From NCBI GenBank assembly GCA_964017195.1, contig OZ024895.1:23436733-23500732 (forward strand): a stretch of 64,000 nucleotides of DNA, given 5' to 3'. Positions 1 to 12,853 of this stretch are shown one piece after another. The notes under the pieces were generated by a model. The model searched no databases, had not been told where the DNA came from, and saw only the letters and a list, made by a program, of their open reading frames with translations. The position numbers and the translations under genes were made by a program. This stretch comes from Siderastrea radians. Its lineage: Eukaryota; Cnidaria; Anthozoa; Scleractinia; Rhizangiidae. The first letter of the stretch is position 1, and each line of letters begins with the position of its first letter.

Positions 1-3
1 CCA

Positions 4-24
4 ACGAGGCGCTACGCGCCTCGT
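4..24. repeat. Perfect short hairpin
   Basis: Nine-base arms ACGAGGCGC and GCGCCTCGT flank a TAC loop. It resembles the GC-rich hairpin at 59328-59348. It could be the end of a mobile element that extends beyond the window, but no matching partner is visible. Confidence 0.5.
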
Positions 25-987
25 AGTTATAATCATTTGATATCCAGCAAGCCCGAGTAGAATAATTGTTTTATTAAAAACTTAACCACTATTTAAAACA
101 AAAAATCAGAAAGAACGGGAAAAATGAGAAAAGAAATTTAAGCGGAACAAGAATCGATCACATGACTGAACGAAAAAGGCGCCAAAAACTTGCGAAGTGT
201 TGCAGCGTTTCATTGCAAAGCTGAATGAATCAATGAAAACTGCTCGAAAGTGAACAAAGTAGCACACGTTTTGGAAAAAAATCTTCTAATTATTGGCTCT
301 GAAATGTTTGATTTTTCCTGAACATTGTTGTAATCATCGTTCAAAGCGGATTGAAGCTGTACAGTTTCACCATATAGCTGCTGGAGTTGAAACTGAACAA
401 GTTTGTAATCTGTTCGCACAACGGAGCCATCATGTGCGTGTTTGATCGAACTGAAGACAGAACAAATTTGAACAGTTGAACTTGAAGAGGTATTTTCTAT
501 GCAGCTCGGAAGCAAGATTACTGTAGCGAGGAACATTAGAATTCACCATCATAGTTTGTAAACGCAAAGCGCAAAATGCAGTTGTTCTCGGTTTATTTTG
601 ATATTTTGAAGTGGAAATCCTTTCTGATGATCGACGTGACGATCGATGAAAGAAATTAATTGTAAACACAACGCTTAATGCTTAAATTTCTATTTCTGCA
701 CAGTTTCTTCAAACAATTTTGACTTGTGTTAGACGACGCTGTTGGTGATGCTTCTTGGTTACGTTGTTGGAATTTCTGCTTAATTTAAATTTGCTGGCAA
801 GTGATTTTTCTCGTCCATTTTTCTCGCCGGGTTGCTTGCGAGGAAAAAACTTTCAGCTCACTTTGTTATTGAGTGTTCATTGACCATATTTCGTCGCAGC
901 AGGTATATGAGCTGATAGCCTAGCTCCGTTGAGCCAATCAAAATGCTAGAAATCCAATATACCTAGTTCAGTTTTTAATAAATATAT

Positions 988-1035
<48 letters not shown>

Positions 1036-4000
1036 TCGCGAGATAACGGCGCAAGAGGTTAACCATGGTAGAATCCATAAAAATGTTTGTAAATACGTGG
1101 CCAAAAAATAACACAGAACACAGTACTGACTTGACAACTTGTCTTCATGAAGTCGGCCAACTTGACAAAACTAGAGAAATTCATGGCGGGACGGACGGAA
1201 GCAAGGCCAAAAAGTGCCCTACAGATTTGATTGTTTTTTTTGGATATACTCGGAGGAAGTCACAAGGTTGGTGGTAGGTGGATCGAAGTGTCCGCTGAAC
1301 AGTTTGCCCAGACAGAGGGCTTAAGAGAAAGTCCTGCTCTGAGGGAATGTGGGGAGAAGAAACTACTACATTTTTTTTTCTGGAAAGATATCCGCATCAA
1401 GAAAAGCTGGTCAGATTTGAAAATTGTAGGTGTTGTTAACTATGATTGAGTTAGCCATATGAGGATATTTAAATAAATACATAAATACCACGAGCGGGGA
1501 AACTAATGATGTGATGATTCCAAGGTTTCAATTACTCGCAAAAAGGTTGAATCTTCTGCAAAAGCTAATTAGGCAAGAAACCATTTTCCTTAGGAAAAGG
1601 GTACAAGTTATATTTAACAACAGAAGCAACAATCCCGCAGAGAAGATAGTCAGGCCAATGAATGCCGCTTATGACTCGGAGGTACATAAAGATCAGAGAG
1701 AAACGATGGCTTTGTGTACTGCTTAAGCCGTATTCAAATTACGAAATGCATAAATTTATGTAAGGCGCAAATGCTGATTCTATTTTACTTCATATAGTAT
1801 TTTTGTAATCCGCTAAGGTTGAAAGTATTTACATCGCGCATTGTACTGATATATTCATGAAATACGCACAGATTCGACTCACCGTTATTACAGAAACTAC
1901 AAAATGCAAAACATCTATACTTGTGTCAACTTTATCAACAGAGGACTGAGTTCGCGAGTTTTATTTTCCTTCACACAGCTTCTTCTTTCGTTGTTTTGTT
2001 TTGTTTTGTTTTTTGTTGTTTTTTTTTTGGGGGGGGGGGGTTAATGGTTAAGAGGAATTTATATCTCACGCAAAGTCGAATCAGTGAGTTCAACTTTAAT
2101 ATACGGGGCAAACGGTAGCAAAAGCGCTTGTGGTTAACGCCTCGCCTCCCACAAGAGAAGGCGTGTGCACATTAAATTGAAAAACTTCTCTAAATTCAGT
2201 TAAAGTAAATGTATTCAAAATCAAAGACTTTAAAAGGAGGAATTTCTATTTGTGCAAAAAAAAAATCAATGAGTAAAACTCACAAAAACTGTTTACTGAT
2301 CTATCATTATGCGCCTCTTGCCATGTTAAAAATAGTTCTTGGCGCTGCAGATGTGTTATCAACAGGCTAATAGCATTTTTGCAATTCTAAAGCAATGGTC
2401 ATAGACACATAGACGAATCGAAAAAGTCATACAACCGGTATGATATAAATGAACTGAAGCCTGCACTGTGAGCGGCTTTGGAAACTGACATACTTTGTTC
2501 TAGCGCCTGCAATTCGGAATACTTTCTTAACTGTTAAACACAGTGCACCTTCGCAAGACCTCCGGGATTTACGACGGAAAATATTTTAACAGTTTACATC
2601 CTAACGCGATGAATTTGCTTTAACACTAAAAGAGAAAAAAGTCCTAACAGTGTTGTTTACACTTACGTGATACTGACGTAACTATAGGATGCCTAGCGAT
2701 GGTGCATCAACCCTTTGTAAGATGGCAATAATGGCATAGCGGCACACGAAAGATTGCGATCCCCGCTTAACGAGAACTACGTCAAAGTTTAAGGGTCACC
2801 TCTACTGAGAGAGTAAAAATTAGCAGAGAAATATAAGTAAATGGAGAATTTAAGGACGTTGTTGATAGTTGCAAACCAAGAATGATCCTTCTTTCAGCAA
2901 GTTTAAGGGTGCACTAACGAAAGCCGAATAAACCTTAGCGTCTAAAAATTGAGAAATTGAACGGGTCACCTGAACAAAAATAAAAAGGGCCGATGCCTCC
3001 TTCACAATCAGCGATAGGCAGATAGCGGGCCACCATTTGAGGAAACGCCAACCGGTTCAAATTAAGTCAGGCCACCCGAAGATATATTCCTGGCGGCAGA
3101 AATGACAAGTGTAAATGAGTTTATCTTGTAGCCACATTTCGGTAGGGACTATATAGAAATCTTCTCTTGGGAAGCAAACTTGAACTTCTTATCGATCAGC
3201 ACCACGAACAAAGTTTAAACAAATTATAAGGCTACCAAAAAATTCGGTGCTCGCACAGGGACAAAGATCGACTTTTAAGGTAATTAAAATTGCAGAGAAA
3301 GCAAGACAATAAATGTGGCTTGTTGCGATTAAACTGATAAAATGACCCAGATCTACACTGGCTATCTAACCAAAAAGGTGGGTGACTGTGTAAAAAATCA
3401 AATAAAATAAAAACACCAGCCATTCCACTGAAGGCCAAGGTAAGTAAAGACGAACAGACACGCTAACCTGTTGCATCCTGTCTTGTAATCACACGTGGTT
3501 AAAAATAAATGGTCTTGGGAACAATACGAGAGAGGTAAGTAAAAGAAACCAAGTAAAAAGAATTATCTTTGATCCACAAATTGGGAAACCGTTACACATG
3601 GCGCGTGCGAGGTTTAGATGGTTCTACTGAGATTGGCATGACCAAATGAGAGGACGACACTTTCACGCTTTTACGCAAACCGGCCAGGGTCCAATGACCA
3701 CCCAGAAAAGGTTTGAATAACTTTACTGTTAGGAAGATGACCACAAGTAGGTGTAGGACTGTTCAGACTTGATTTTTCAATGTACCTTGAAACGTAACGA
3801 AAGAATTCCTTTACATCCGCTTAAAACTCTAGGTAACTGAGAAATGCTGAATGGTGAGGATAAGCGTGAAGACTCGAAAGCCACAAAGTGAGGCTACAGT
3901 GGATGAAACTCGGGTAAAAAACAGGGAGTCGCAACCGTAGACCTTTCCTGAGGTTACCATCTGGATAGACGGGAGTGGACCGGCCCAGTCGGCGGGCTCC

Positions 4001-4400
4001 CCTTTCCAGTTATACCAAATGGGTGTAGACCTATAAGATTCTTAAGCACATTGCGACTTAAGGCAAAAACGGACGTTATAATGCCCTGAAGTAGAAATAA
4101 ACAGGGAGGGAAAAACAAACAAACACAAGGACAAGTAACAAGGAAAAGGGAGCTACCAACCAGGCCGATCCAGGGACCCCGTCATATAGTATCGGGTATT
4201 ATTATTCAACTGCATTCAGTAGAGTACAAATAACACCCAAAACGAGTACAAATATCCCACGGTATTTGTACTCCAGAAGACCGGTTTGACAGGTTTTCTA
4301 CAAATGCCACGTCGGGCATTAGCCTTACTAAGTGAACGATGAAAAAATGGCCGAAACGGTCGTTTTCCGGAAGAAAACAATGAATGCTTACCAAATTTTG
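25..4400. other. Intergenic stretch, no recognisable gene
   Basis: All open frames on both strands are short and none shows a recognisable domain or a convincing splice framework. It holds an AT dinucleotide tract at 981-1034 and a T-rich run ending in an 11-13 base G run at 1989-2040. Decayed repeats are possible but none could be delimited by eye. Confidence 0.6.
981..1034. repeat. (TA)n microsatellite
   Basis: Almost pure TA dinucleotides over about 54 bases with one AA interruption near the middle. Confidence 0.9.
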
Positions 4401-4712
4401 AGGTTTTTAACGAAAACGAGATCCTAGAGACAAGCAATGACCTAGACGACAGTGAAATTTCTTTATTTATTGAAGAAAATCGCAACGTATTAAAATACAA
4501 CAGAAAAGACAAAAACTGACCTCAAGTCCGTTAAAGAAACAAGGGTCATTGAAGAAATTCCAGCCAAGGAACTTAACGATCTTTTATGTCATTTGTTTGT
4601 CAAAGTCAGGAAACGGAACCCATCTTTCCTCAGGAGCTGTCTTCAACAAATGCACAATTGTTATCGGTCAGAAATCTCCACCGCTATCTCTTCCAAAACG
4701 ACCCGCGGTTAG
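4401..4712 (+). pseudogene. Decayed fragment of an 'EIPAKELN' family protein (QRICH1/ZMYM-like N-terminal region)
   Basis: Two short pieces in different plus-strand frames resemble the N-terminal helical region of a large cnidarian repeat-derived protein family related to QRICH1/ZMYM/Crypton-like proteins. The first piece, ending near 4520, contains SEISLFIEENRN. The second, from about 4545, reads VIEEIPAKELNDLLCHLF followed by VKVRKRN, the hallmark segment of the family. It runs to a TAG at 4710-4712. A frame change and stop codons separate the pieces, and the recombinase-like C-terminal domain is absent. The family match is by remembered motif only. It could also be an exon of a spliced gene, but no clean splice sites were found. 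Confidence 0.45.
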
Positions 4713-5113
4713 TGATTCGGACGAAGATGACTGAGCTTGAAGTGCTGTTTAACTTTGTTTGACTTGACTTTCGAGTTCTGTTTGTTCTGTCGAGTTCTTT
4801 CTTTTCGTAGTTTTACTCGGTGACCAAGAACATTGTTGTTCATCTAACTGTAAACCCGAAAATAGTTCAGTTTTGCCTTGTTCCATCTTTGTTTTCCTTA
4901 CAAGTTTGAAATAAAATCCCGACGCTTCGCTCGATTGACAGGTTTGACAAGTTTTCGTTTTTGACCAATCAACAACAACCTCACGTCAAGCGCGCTAAAC
5001 CTGACCCCGCTGGCGCGCTCACGCGCTGCTCAGAGGTCACGTTAGTTTGTCACGCAACTCAGACAGTTTATAAACCACTTTTCCACTTTGTAGCTAAGTT
5101 GAATAATAAATCC

Positions 5114-5253
5114 CTTATTAGACGGTTGAGTGTGTAGTATCGTGGGATATTTTTACTCGTCTCTTGTATTTTGACTCGCCCTACGGGCTCGCCAAAATAC
5201 GGCGCGACTCGTAAAAATATCCCACGATACTACACACTAAACCGTCTAATAAG
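5114..5253. repeat. Fold-back (inverted repeat) element, ~140 bp
   Basis: The arm from 5114 (cttattagacggtt) is nearly the exact reverse complement of the arm ending at 5253 (aaccgtctaataag). Each arm is about 65 bases, and the loop around 5181-5186 is very small. It would extrude as an almost perfect hairpin. The segment tatcgtgggatat at its core has a weaker relative near 4190-4265. This is typical of a short non-autonomous DNA element or a palindromic promoter-like repeat. No target duplication was identified. Confidence 0.75.
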
Positions 5254-6004
5254 ATATATTTATTTAGAAAACCCGTCCCAGATCGACCAAATTGATAGCG
5301 AAAGTCCCCCTGGCGAGAAAACCTGATTGTATTCAAAGGAACTCCCCAATAGATACCTAGAGCAAAATAAAAATACACAGTACACTAAATGAAGCGAAAG
5401 TAGGTAAACATTTATTTGACAGATGGCAATATGGCCTCACCGGCAACAGCTGAAACAAGGCTCTAGGTTTTGACAAAGGGGAAAAAATTCCTGTCTAACG
5501 AAGTAGACGGATGCAAGGGCTTCTGGATATTTCTTGTCACAGCAACACTCCCTCTACCCGCAACTTAAAGATGTTGCTTTAAAGCTCTAGATTGCCCGAG
5601 AAGAAGGCAACATTCACGGAGAACAGTCATGCAACGCTTGATTCGGGCATCCGCCTTGTCCCGTGCCAAATCTACCAACGACTCCAGGACTGGGCTTGGC
5701 GAGTTTCTGTTGCAGAACCCAGCAAGAGCGCGAGAGGCAGGAGTCATTTCGAATTTCAAACGCTGATTTTTTAAAGCTTTACAATGGTGATCTAAGCCTG
5801 ACGAGAATATCAAATTATACTAAAGCTGGCGAGAGAACATCACGAGACACATTTTGGCACATTTTGGCAAGGCACATAGGCACATAGGTATAAGGCACAT
5901 AGCAAAAGTGCGGCCAATACGCAAAACCGAGCAACTCGTAATGCAATTCATAAAACTACAAAGAAGTCGCACTCATGTGAAAGGACCGCTCTGCACGTGC
6001 AGCA
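5254..6004. other. No recognisable gene
   Basis: Overlapping short frames on both strands at 5565-5887 have no recognisable motif, and nothing else stands out. Confidence 0.5.
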
Positions 6005-6185
6005 TATAGAGCGTTTATATTCACGTGGCCAGAATCTATGCAAATTTATTGAAACAAAAAGAAGCGTTTACATAAGAAAGGACTTCAAATCCCACAGGAT
6101 TGGCATGGGACACCAACATGGCCGCCATTTCATTGTTTTGGGACACCAACATGACCGCCGTAACGTCATGTAAAAACGCTCTATA
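6005..6185. mobile_element. MITE with TATAGAGCGTTT ends
   Basis: The left end TATAGAGCGTTT at 6005 is mirrored by AAACGCTCTATA ending at 6185. Inside, a segment with gggacaccaacatg occurs twice (near 6107 and 6141). The outer TA could be the target duplication expected for a Tc1/mariner-type MITE. There is no coding capacity. Confidence 0.6.
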
Positions 6186-6496
6186 GAAATTTCCTTGACA
6201 CATTTTGGCAAAATTACAGCAAAACAAAAGCGGTTATCTGATGTATGTAGAAACAAACACATCTAAAACAGGTTGTCTACACAAATCATACACCGAGAGA
6301 CGCCTGGTGACTCCAGATAACAAAGCTTTACATTAATAGCTATCATTGTACTTTTCTCTGAGAATAACAACATTTGCATTTTACAGAGGCAAGGCTTTGC
6401 AAAATGAACCGTTGTGCTTTCCTGAGAATAAAAGCACTTGGTTTTTTCACGTGGCAAAGGTTCACGAGTTGCTAAACCATTTCGACTAAAAGACGG

Positions 6497-6648
6497 TGGA
6501 GCGGCGAAGAATTGAGCGGCCGCTGACCATAAGATTTGTAGGAGCATCAATCCCGAGAGGGCTTGCGAGTGTAGTAAGAAACCACGAGGTCAAATAAACA
6601 TGTTGTGAAGTTTAACGTTAAAATCTTTAGTGTTATTTGGTCTATCCA
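6497..6648 (+). repeat. 5' LTR of the BEL/Pao element
   Basis: Begins TGGAGCGGCG and ends TCTATCCA. Compared with the 3' LTR it differs at three sites: gcgaag/caaag near 6506, gtgtag/gcgtag near 6568 and agtg/agtt near 6632. It is short for an LTR, so the promoter must be compact; no clear TATA box is seen. Confidence 0.9.
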
Positions 6649-6690
6649 AAATTGGTCTCCTCGAGCCGGATACAAGTCAGCCGCCGAAGG

Positions 6691-9600
6691 ATGAACACTC
6701 AGATCGATTCTGTCAAGTCGAAACCGTCGAGAACTTCGTCATCCTCGTCAAAGAGGACAAAGGAAGCCCCAATGAAGGCTGCCATCGCAAGCCTACAAGC
6801 AAAACAGCTAGCGGAACGAGTGAAAAGAGACAATGAAGTGCGTGAAGAAGAATTTAGAGAGGAAATGGCCCAAAAGGAATTAGAGTTGAAACTGGAACGG
6901 CGAAAGCGGGAACTCGATTTGTTACTAAAGAAAAGGGAGGACGAAATGGCGGTCATTTCCGCCCGAAACCAAGCAGAAGTGGCTCAGCTCGAGCATGAAA
7001 TACTGGAACAAGAGGCTATCGAAGGAAAGGACAACAACGACCAAATCAGTAAGGTTAGCAAAACGTCGCCATCTTTGAAACATTATTTAGTACCCAGTTC
7101 CCACGCAATTACTGAGGATGAAAGTAAAGATAATCTTTCAAGTTCCTGTGTTGAATTAAGTACTAAAATGACCGTGACTGTGTCCCAGCCCACATCTGGG
7201 ACATCTCAAAGTAGTAATGTATCAACCCCTCTAACAAATTCAGTTATCTGGTCATCATCTCCTGGACCTGCCCTTTCACCTTGGTCATTTCAAAACAGTA
7301 ACACGTCTACCCCTCTAACAACTTCAGTTATCTGGTCAAAACCCTCTGGACCTGCCATTTCAGAAGATTTAGGTAGAGAAATTCATCATGGTGGTGCCTC
7401 TTTAGCAGAAGTTACTAGTTTTACCCCAACATCAACTTCCAGTCACAGTTATCCTTGTGGATCAAAATCTGCATCTCCACTGAAGTACTCTCAATCAGGT
7501 CCTGCAACACAGTGGGGTCCAGGCACCCGAAGCACATTAACTCCTTACATAACTGGTTTCAATGTAACCTCTCGTCATTATTCAGCTCAAGCTGTCCCAG
7601 TTGAAGAACCTGTTGATGCATTTATTGACAGGCTGACCGAAGGCCAAGAAACTGTGTTCCAAATAAGTTTCACTAGCTCTCAAACAGATTCAAGTATAAC
7701 TCTTCTACGAGCACAAGAGCAGCAGCAATTGCCACCACTTGAGCTCTTCAAGTTCACAGGCAAACCTATTGATTGGCCAAAGTTTATTGAAAGAATTCGT
7801 GATCAAATACACAACAAGACCACACTTACTGATTCAGATCGGATGGCTTATCTCTTTCAAAACCTCGATGGTGAAGCCAAGAAAGCAGTTGAAAGTTTAG
7901 GTGTCACAGGCCATAGTTACTCAGCCGCCCTTAAGACACTAAAACGCCTATTTGGGAACCCGGAAAGTGTAGCATCAGCTTACCTGAAGAACATGCTCGA
8001 AAGCTCTTATGTAACTTCAAATGACAGACAAGCGTTGCGTGACTATTATTATCAGGTGAAAGCCTGTACAACTTGGTGCGTGAAGATGGGCCAGTCTGCC
8101 ATTCTCCAAACTCCGGAGTATCTCAGCAGGGCAATCATGCGATTACCCATGAACCTCAGAGTGAGATGGTACGAACACATAGATAGTCGCAGTGGTAGAT
8201 CGACTCTGCTGGAATTTGAGAAATGGTTGTGCAAACGAGTAGACACGTTGTTCAACCCTCTTGAAGACTTCATATGTGAAGAGTGGAACAAGAAGCAGAC
8301 GTTTACGAGACCAAGATCCAGTCTTAAGTTGCATCCCCTTGTGACGACAACAGAGCTCCCAACCGAAGTTCCAAGAGACAGCAGTAAGGTACTTGACTTC
8401 AAACAAGCCCGTGTCCAATTCCGCAGTAAAGAGGGTGGGAACAAAGCCCAGTCAAACGAAAAGAAGTGTGTTGTTTGCCACGTCAAACACCGTATTGCCT
8501 TTTGTCCTGTTTTCAAGTCCAAGCCCTTGCAAGAAAGGAGGAAAATTGCATGGGAAAATGAACTTTGCTTCAATTGCCTGAAAGCAAGTCACCAAGCTAA
8601 GGATTGTCCGAGTACAAATAGATGCCTTAAGGAACAGTGCGGCCGGCCACACCACTCCCTCTTTCATGAAGACTATAGAGCAGATTCAAGTAGTGAGGGC
8701 GCAAATAAAACCCTAGGCAGCTCTACTCAGTCATTCACCCCTGCGCAAGAAGTTGCTCAGCCTTTGGAGCTAAACACAGCTCCATTCCCTGTTCCTCCAA
8801 CGGGTGTCCAGAGCAATATCAATCAAGTTTGTTTTCAGCCTCGAAAGGTCCTACTTCAAATCCTGCCTGTTCAGATCCATGGCCAGAAAGGCGTAGTGAA
8901 CACGTATGCTGTCCTTGACCCTGGAAGTGTCTCGACTCTGATTAGAAAGGACTTAGCAGATCAGCTACAACTTGGTGGTGAAACACATCAGCTTAGCCTG
9001 AATACAGTTGGAAATGACGCCAAAACCCAGAACTTATGTAGAGTGAGTTTTAGTCTGTCATCCAAAGATCATCCAGAACCAGTATTAGTACAAGGAGCGT
9101 GGGTCATTGACAAACTCAATATCCCTTCCGTCAAGGTGTCCAAGGAAGTAGCTATTGAACGGTGGAGACATTTATCAGGTGTTGACCTTCCTGAACTCGA
9201 AGGCTGTGATGTGATGCTTCTTATTGGATGTGACATGGCTCACTTGTTGATTCAGCTCGAAGTCCGCCAGGGACGATGGGATGAACCCATCGCCATCAAG
9301 ACTCCTCTTGGATGGACCCTGTTTGGAAATCTAAGCAGCGGACACTGTGAGACGGTCAATACAAACTTCCTTGCGACAAACGAAGGAACCCAGTTGCAGC
9401 ATCAGATTGAACGATTCTGGGAGATAGACTCGTATGCAACCAAGCAAGCACTCTCTGAGTCCCCTTTGTCAGCTGAAGACAAAAGAGCACTGGCAATCTT
9501 GCAAAACAGTACAGTGAAAGAGAAAAGCCACTACAAAACAGCGTTGTTGTGGAAACATGAGCCAAACCTCCCAAACAATCGAGCCATGGCAGTTTCAAGA

Positions 9601-9999
9601 CTCCACTCCACTGAGAAGAAACTTAAGAAGAATCCAGAACTAGCGGAGAAATACCAGAATGTCATTAACGATTACGTCACTAATAGGCACGCCAGAAAGA
9701 TGTCACCTGAAGAGGCTAAGATAGCAACCCCAAAAACGTGGTACCTACCACATCATGCAGTATTGAATCCCAACAAGCCAGGAAAAGTTCGAGTAGTTTT
9801 CGATGCCGCGTCAAAGTTTGACGGTGTTTCACTGAATGGCAGTCTCCTCACTGGTCCTGATCTGTTGAACAATTTGGTGGGAATCCTCTTGAGATTTCGT
9901 AGTGGAAAGATAGGCGTTATGGCAGACGTTCAACAAATATTTCATCAAGTCAGAGTGTGTGAGGAAGAGACTCTCTGCGTTTCCTGTGAAGAGACTTAG
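6691..9999 (+). pseudogene. BEL/Pao gag-protease-RT(N-terminal) reading frame
   Basis: The first ATG in the long frame is at 6691; the frame itself opens inside the LTR. Parts in order: a charged coiled coil (residues ~20-110), a Ser/Thr-rich linker with a tandem duplication, and a DUF1759-type gag region around residues 348-480 (PPLELFKFTGKPIDWPKF). CCHC-like zinc motifs follow at ~593-660 (CVVCHVKHRIAFC, CFNCLKASHQAKDC). The aspartic protease has LDPGS near residue 743, where many retroelements have D-T/S-G. GWTLFGN lies near 874, and the reverse transcriptase start (GKVRVVFDAAS) near 1031. The frame closes at a stop at 9997-9999 inside the RT because of a frame change upstream at roughly 9965-9975. 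RT motifs continue in another frame. Confidence 0.88.
7207..7374 (+). repeat. 84-bp tandem duplication within BEL gag
   Basis: Two successive copies begin at 7207 and 7291. Both encode variants of ...STPLT(N/T)SVIWS... in the Ser/Thr/Pro-rich linker between the coiled coil and the capsid-like region. The copies differ by many substitutions, so the duplication predates this insertion. Confidence 0.7.
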
Positions 10000-11083
10000 A
10001 TGAAACCAGGAAACCAGATGAATACCAAATGACTGTCCATGTGTTTGGTGCTGTCGACTCACCTTGTTGCGCAAACTATGCATTGCGGAGAACTGCTCAT
10101 GACCAGGAAGGGAAATTCAGTGAAGACGCGATTCATGCAGTAAAGCGGAACTTTTATATGGACGACCTCTTGACATGAAAACCGAAAACTCTGATGAAGC
10201 TACGCATCTAGCCAAACAGCTGATAGGAGTCCTAGCAACGGGAGGATTCCGTCTCACGAAGTGGATGTCAAACAGCCGAGACGTTCTTGCAGCCATCCCT
10301 TCATCTGAAGTGGCGTGTAACACTGTTGATCTCGACCGCAAAGAATTGCCACATGGAAGAGCCTTGGGCGTCAAGTGGTGCGTGGAACAAGACCTCCTGT
10401 GCCTCGAACCAGTGAACAACAAATTTCCCAACACTTAACGGGGAATTCTGAGCGCCACAAGCAGTGTGTTTGACCCCCTTGGACTCGCCGCTCCTTATGT
10501 GATGAAGGCAAAACTGATCATACAGGAACTGTAGAAGCGTCATATTGAGTGGGATAAAGAGCTGCCTGACGACATCCTCCAGAGATGGCGAAGTTGGAAA
10601 GATGGTCTGAAGACTTCGCAGATTATCGCAGTGCCCAGGTGGTACGGGTTCCATTACGATGAATGCCAAAACGTGCAATTACACGTGTTTTGTGATGCCT
10701 CCCAAATCGCCTACGGAGCGGTCGCTTATTTCCGAACAGTCATTCATGGACGTGTGAATGTGAGCTTCGTTATCAGCAAGACAAGACTAGCACCAATCAA
10801 GACCTTAACTATACCACGTCTGGAGCTGCAGGCTGCAGTCGTAGCAACTAGGCTGAAGTCCAAGATACTAGAAGAAATCGACTTTGAAGTTGACGAAACA
10901 CATCTTTGGAGTGACTCCAAGATCGTGCTACACTACATTAGCAACACCCACAGAAGATTCAGCGTGTACGTATCGCACAGAGTTGCTGAAATCGTCTCCA
11001 ACTCAGACGTCAAAGAGTGGCATCACATCCCTGGTGCAATGAATGTGGCCGATGACTGCACGAGAGGAATAGAAACTCCGTGA
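9969..11083 (+). pseudogene. BEL/Pao reverse transcriptase and RNase H remnants, multiply broken
   Basis: Sequence after ~9969 continues the RT in a second frame, with an in-frame TGA at 9987-9989 where the family has a sense codon. The catalytic FYMDDLL lies near 10149. A further frame change near 10170 leads into ENSDEATHLAKQL, and then in-frame TAA (10436-10438) and TAG (10532-10534) interrupt the connection region. The RNase H half is well preserved from about 10631: HVFCDASQIAYGA, then HLWSDSKIVLHYI, then a PGAMNVADDCTRG end. A last frame change near 11080 separates it from the integrase frame. At least three frame changes and three stops make this a dead polymerase. Confidence 0.85.
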
Positions 11084-11084
11084 T

Positions 11085-12722
11085 TTGACTCCGGAATGTC
11101 GGTGGATCAGTGGCCCTAAATTTCTATCGCTACCTTCAGAGCAATGGCCGAGTAATGAAGCGGTCCCAGAAATTGACGAAAGTGAGCTGGAACTGAAAGC
11201 TTCTTTCTTCACGATCTTGAGTACACCGGTTATGAATCTAGTAGAATGGGAGAAGTACTCTTGTTGGAGAAGGCTTGTTCGGCTATATGCCTGGTGGATG
11301 AGGTACAAATTCAAGTTAAGATGTCAAGCAAGGAATCGGAGTCCGCCCCCAGAGCGACAGACCAAAGTGTTAAATGCCGACGATCTGACAGAGGCCACCT
11401 TAGCCTTGTGCCAGCTAGCCCAGATTGAGTCATTCAAAGAAGACTACAAGGATCTCCAGGCCAACCGAGCTCTCTCACTTAACAGTTCTTTGCTTCCACT
11501 ACAGCCAGTTCTTGTAGATGGAATTATGAGAGTTGGAGGTCGACTAGACAAGGCTCCGATACCATTTGAAGCAAAGCACCAAGTGATCCTCCCACCAGCA
11601 CATCCTTTATCCAGACTCCTGGTCCAAGACCTCCATGAGAAACACTTACATGTCGGACGGGAACACACGTTGGCCCTCGTTCGCCAGACGTTTTGGATCT
11701 CGCGAGGAAAATCGTTCGTCAGGAAGATTATCAATGATTGCCTGCACTGTAAGAGAAGGAGAGCTAAGCCAAACGTACCTGTGATGGCATCCTTGCCCAA
11801 AGAGCGACTTGCGCTCTGTGAGCCTCCATTCACAAACACTGGTGTGGATTATTTTGGTCCTATGAATGTTAAGAGAGGAAGAGTCACTGAGAAAAGATGG
11901 GGCTGTCTCTTTACATGTCTTACCACTCGAGCTGTCCACTTGGAGTTGGCAGGTGACTTGAGTACTGATTCATTTATCATGGCTTTGAGAAGATTTCGTG
12001 GACGAAGAGGCAACCCCAGGACAATACGTTCAGATAACGGAACCAATTTCGTTGGAGCGAATAGAGAGCTGACAGAAGCTTTGAAGTCGTTGAGTGAGGA
12101 ACGAATCACCGGCGAGCTGGCCCAAGAAGGGATCACCTGGTACTTTAACCCGCCGTCATCTCCGCATATGGGAGAAATCTTTGAATCAATGGTGAAGCAA
12201 GTGAAAAGAGCATTGAAGACCGTCATTAATGACCAAGTTTTGCCAGAGGAGACGCTCCGTACAGTTCTTGTCGAGACGGAGGCTATACTCAATAGTCGTC
12301 CACTTACTTCAGTCAGCGACGACCCGGACGACTATGAAGCACTAACACCAAACCACTTCCTCATAGGAAGAGCATCACCCAACTCCCCACCCGGCCATTT
12401 TGAGGAGCGGGAAGTTAATAGTCGCAAGAGGTGGAGAATGGTCCAAGCACTTGCTGACATGGTATGGCGACGATGGCGTAAGGAGTACTTACCTAACTTG
12501 GCAGTCCGTCCAAAGTGGAACAAGGAACAACGAAATTTAAAAGAAGGTGACCTGATCCTGATAAAGAATGATGACGCCCCACGCTCACATTGGCCCCTTG
12601 GGCGGGTACAGAAGACATTCCCCGGAAGTGATGGTAGAGTGCGCACAGCAGAAGTGAAGACCCCAAGCGGGACTTTGTTGCGGCCAGTCGCCAAGTTGTG
12701 CTTATTAGAAGAGTCTGTTTAA
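11085..12722 (+). pseudogene. BEL/Pao integrase region (H2C2, DDE core, DUF5641-like C-terminus)
   Basis: This is the 3' part of pol, uninterrupted for about 545 codons; it has no ATG of its own because it normally continues from RNase H. The zinc-binding H-H-C-C module is visible (HVGREHTLALVRQTFW ... CLHCKRRRAKP). The catalytic acidic residues lie in NTGVDYFGPM, IRSDNGTNFVGA and HMGEIFESMVKQVKRAL. The C-terminus has the Trp-rich stretch (RWRKEYLPNL ... GDLILIKNDDAP), typical of the BEL/Pao C-terminal DUF5641 domain. It ends just before the polypurine tract. The frame is intact, but without the upstream fusion it is not expected to be made correctly. Confidence 0.88.
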
Positions 12723-12853
12723 ACTAGGAGTTTGCTAAAACTGAACAATGCTGAACAGTGCCGTTTACTAAGAAACTTTTCGCGTAGGACCTGTTTCCCT
12801 TTGTTGTTGTTTTTTTGTGTCGTTCGTCTTGCAGACTCACTGGTGGGGGAGGA

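Noticed and set aside
8052..8573. 173-codon minus frame opposite BEL gag
   Set aside because: Shadow of the strongly coding plus-strand frame.
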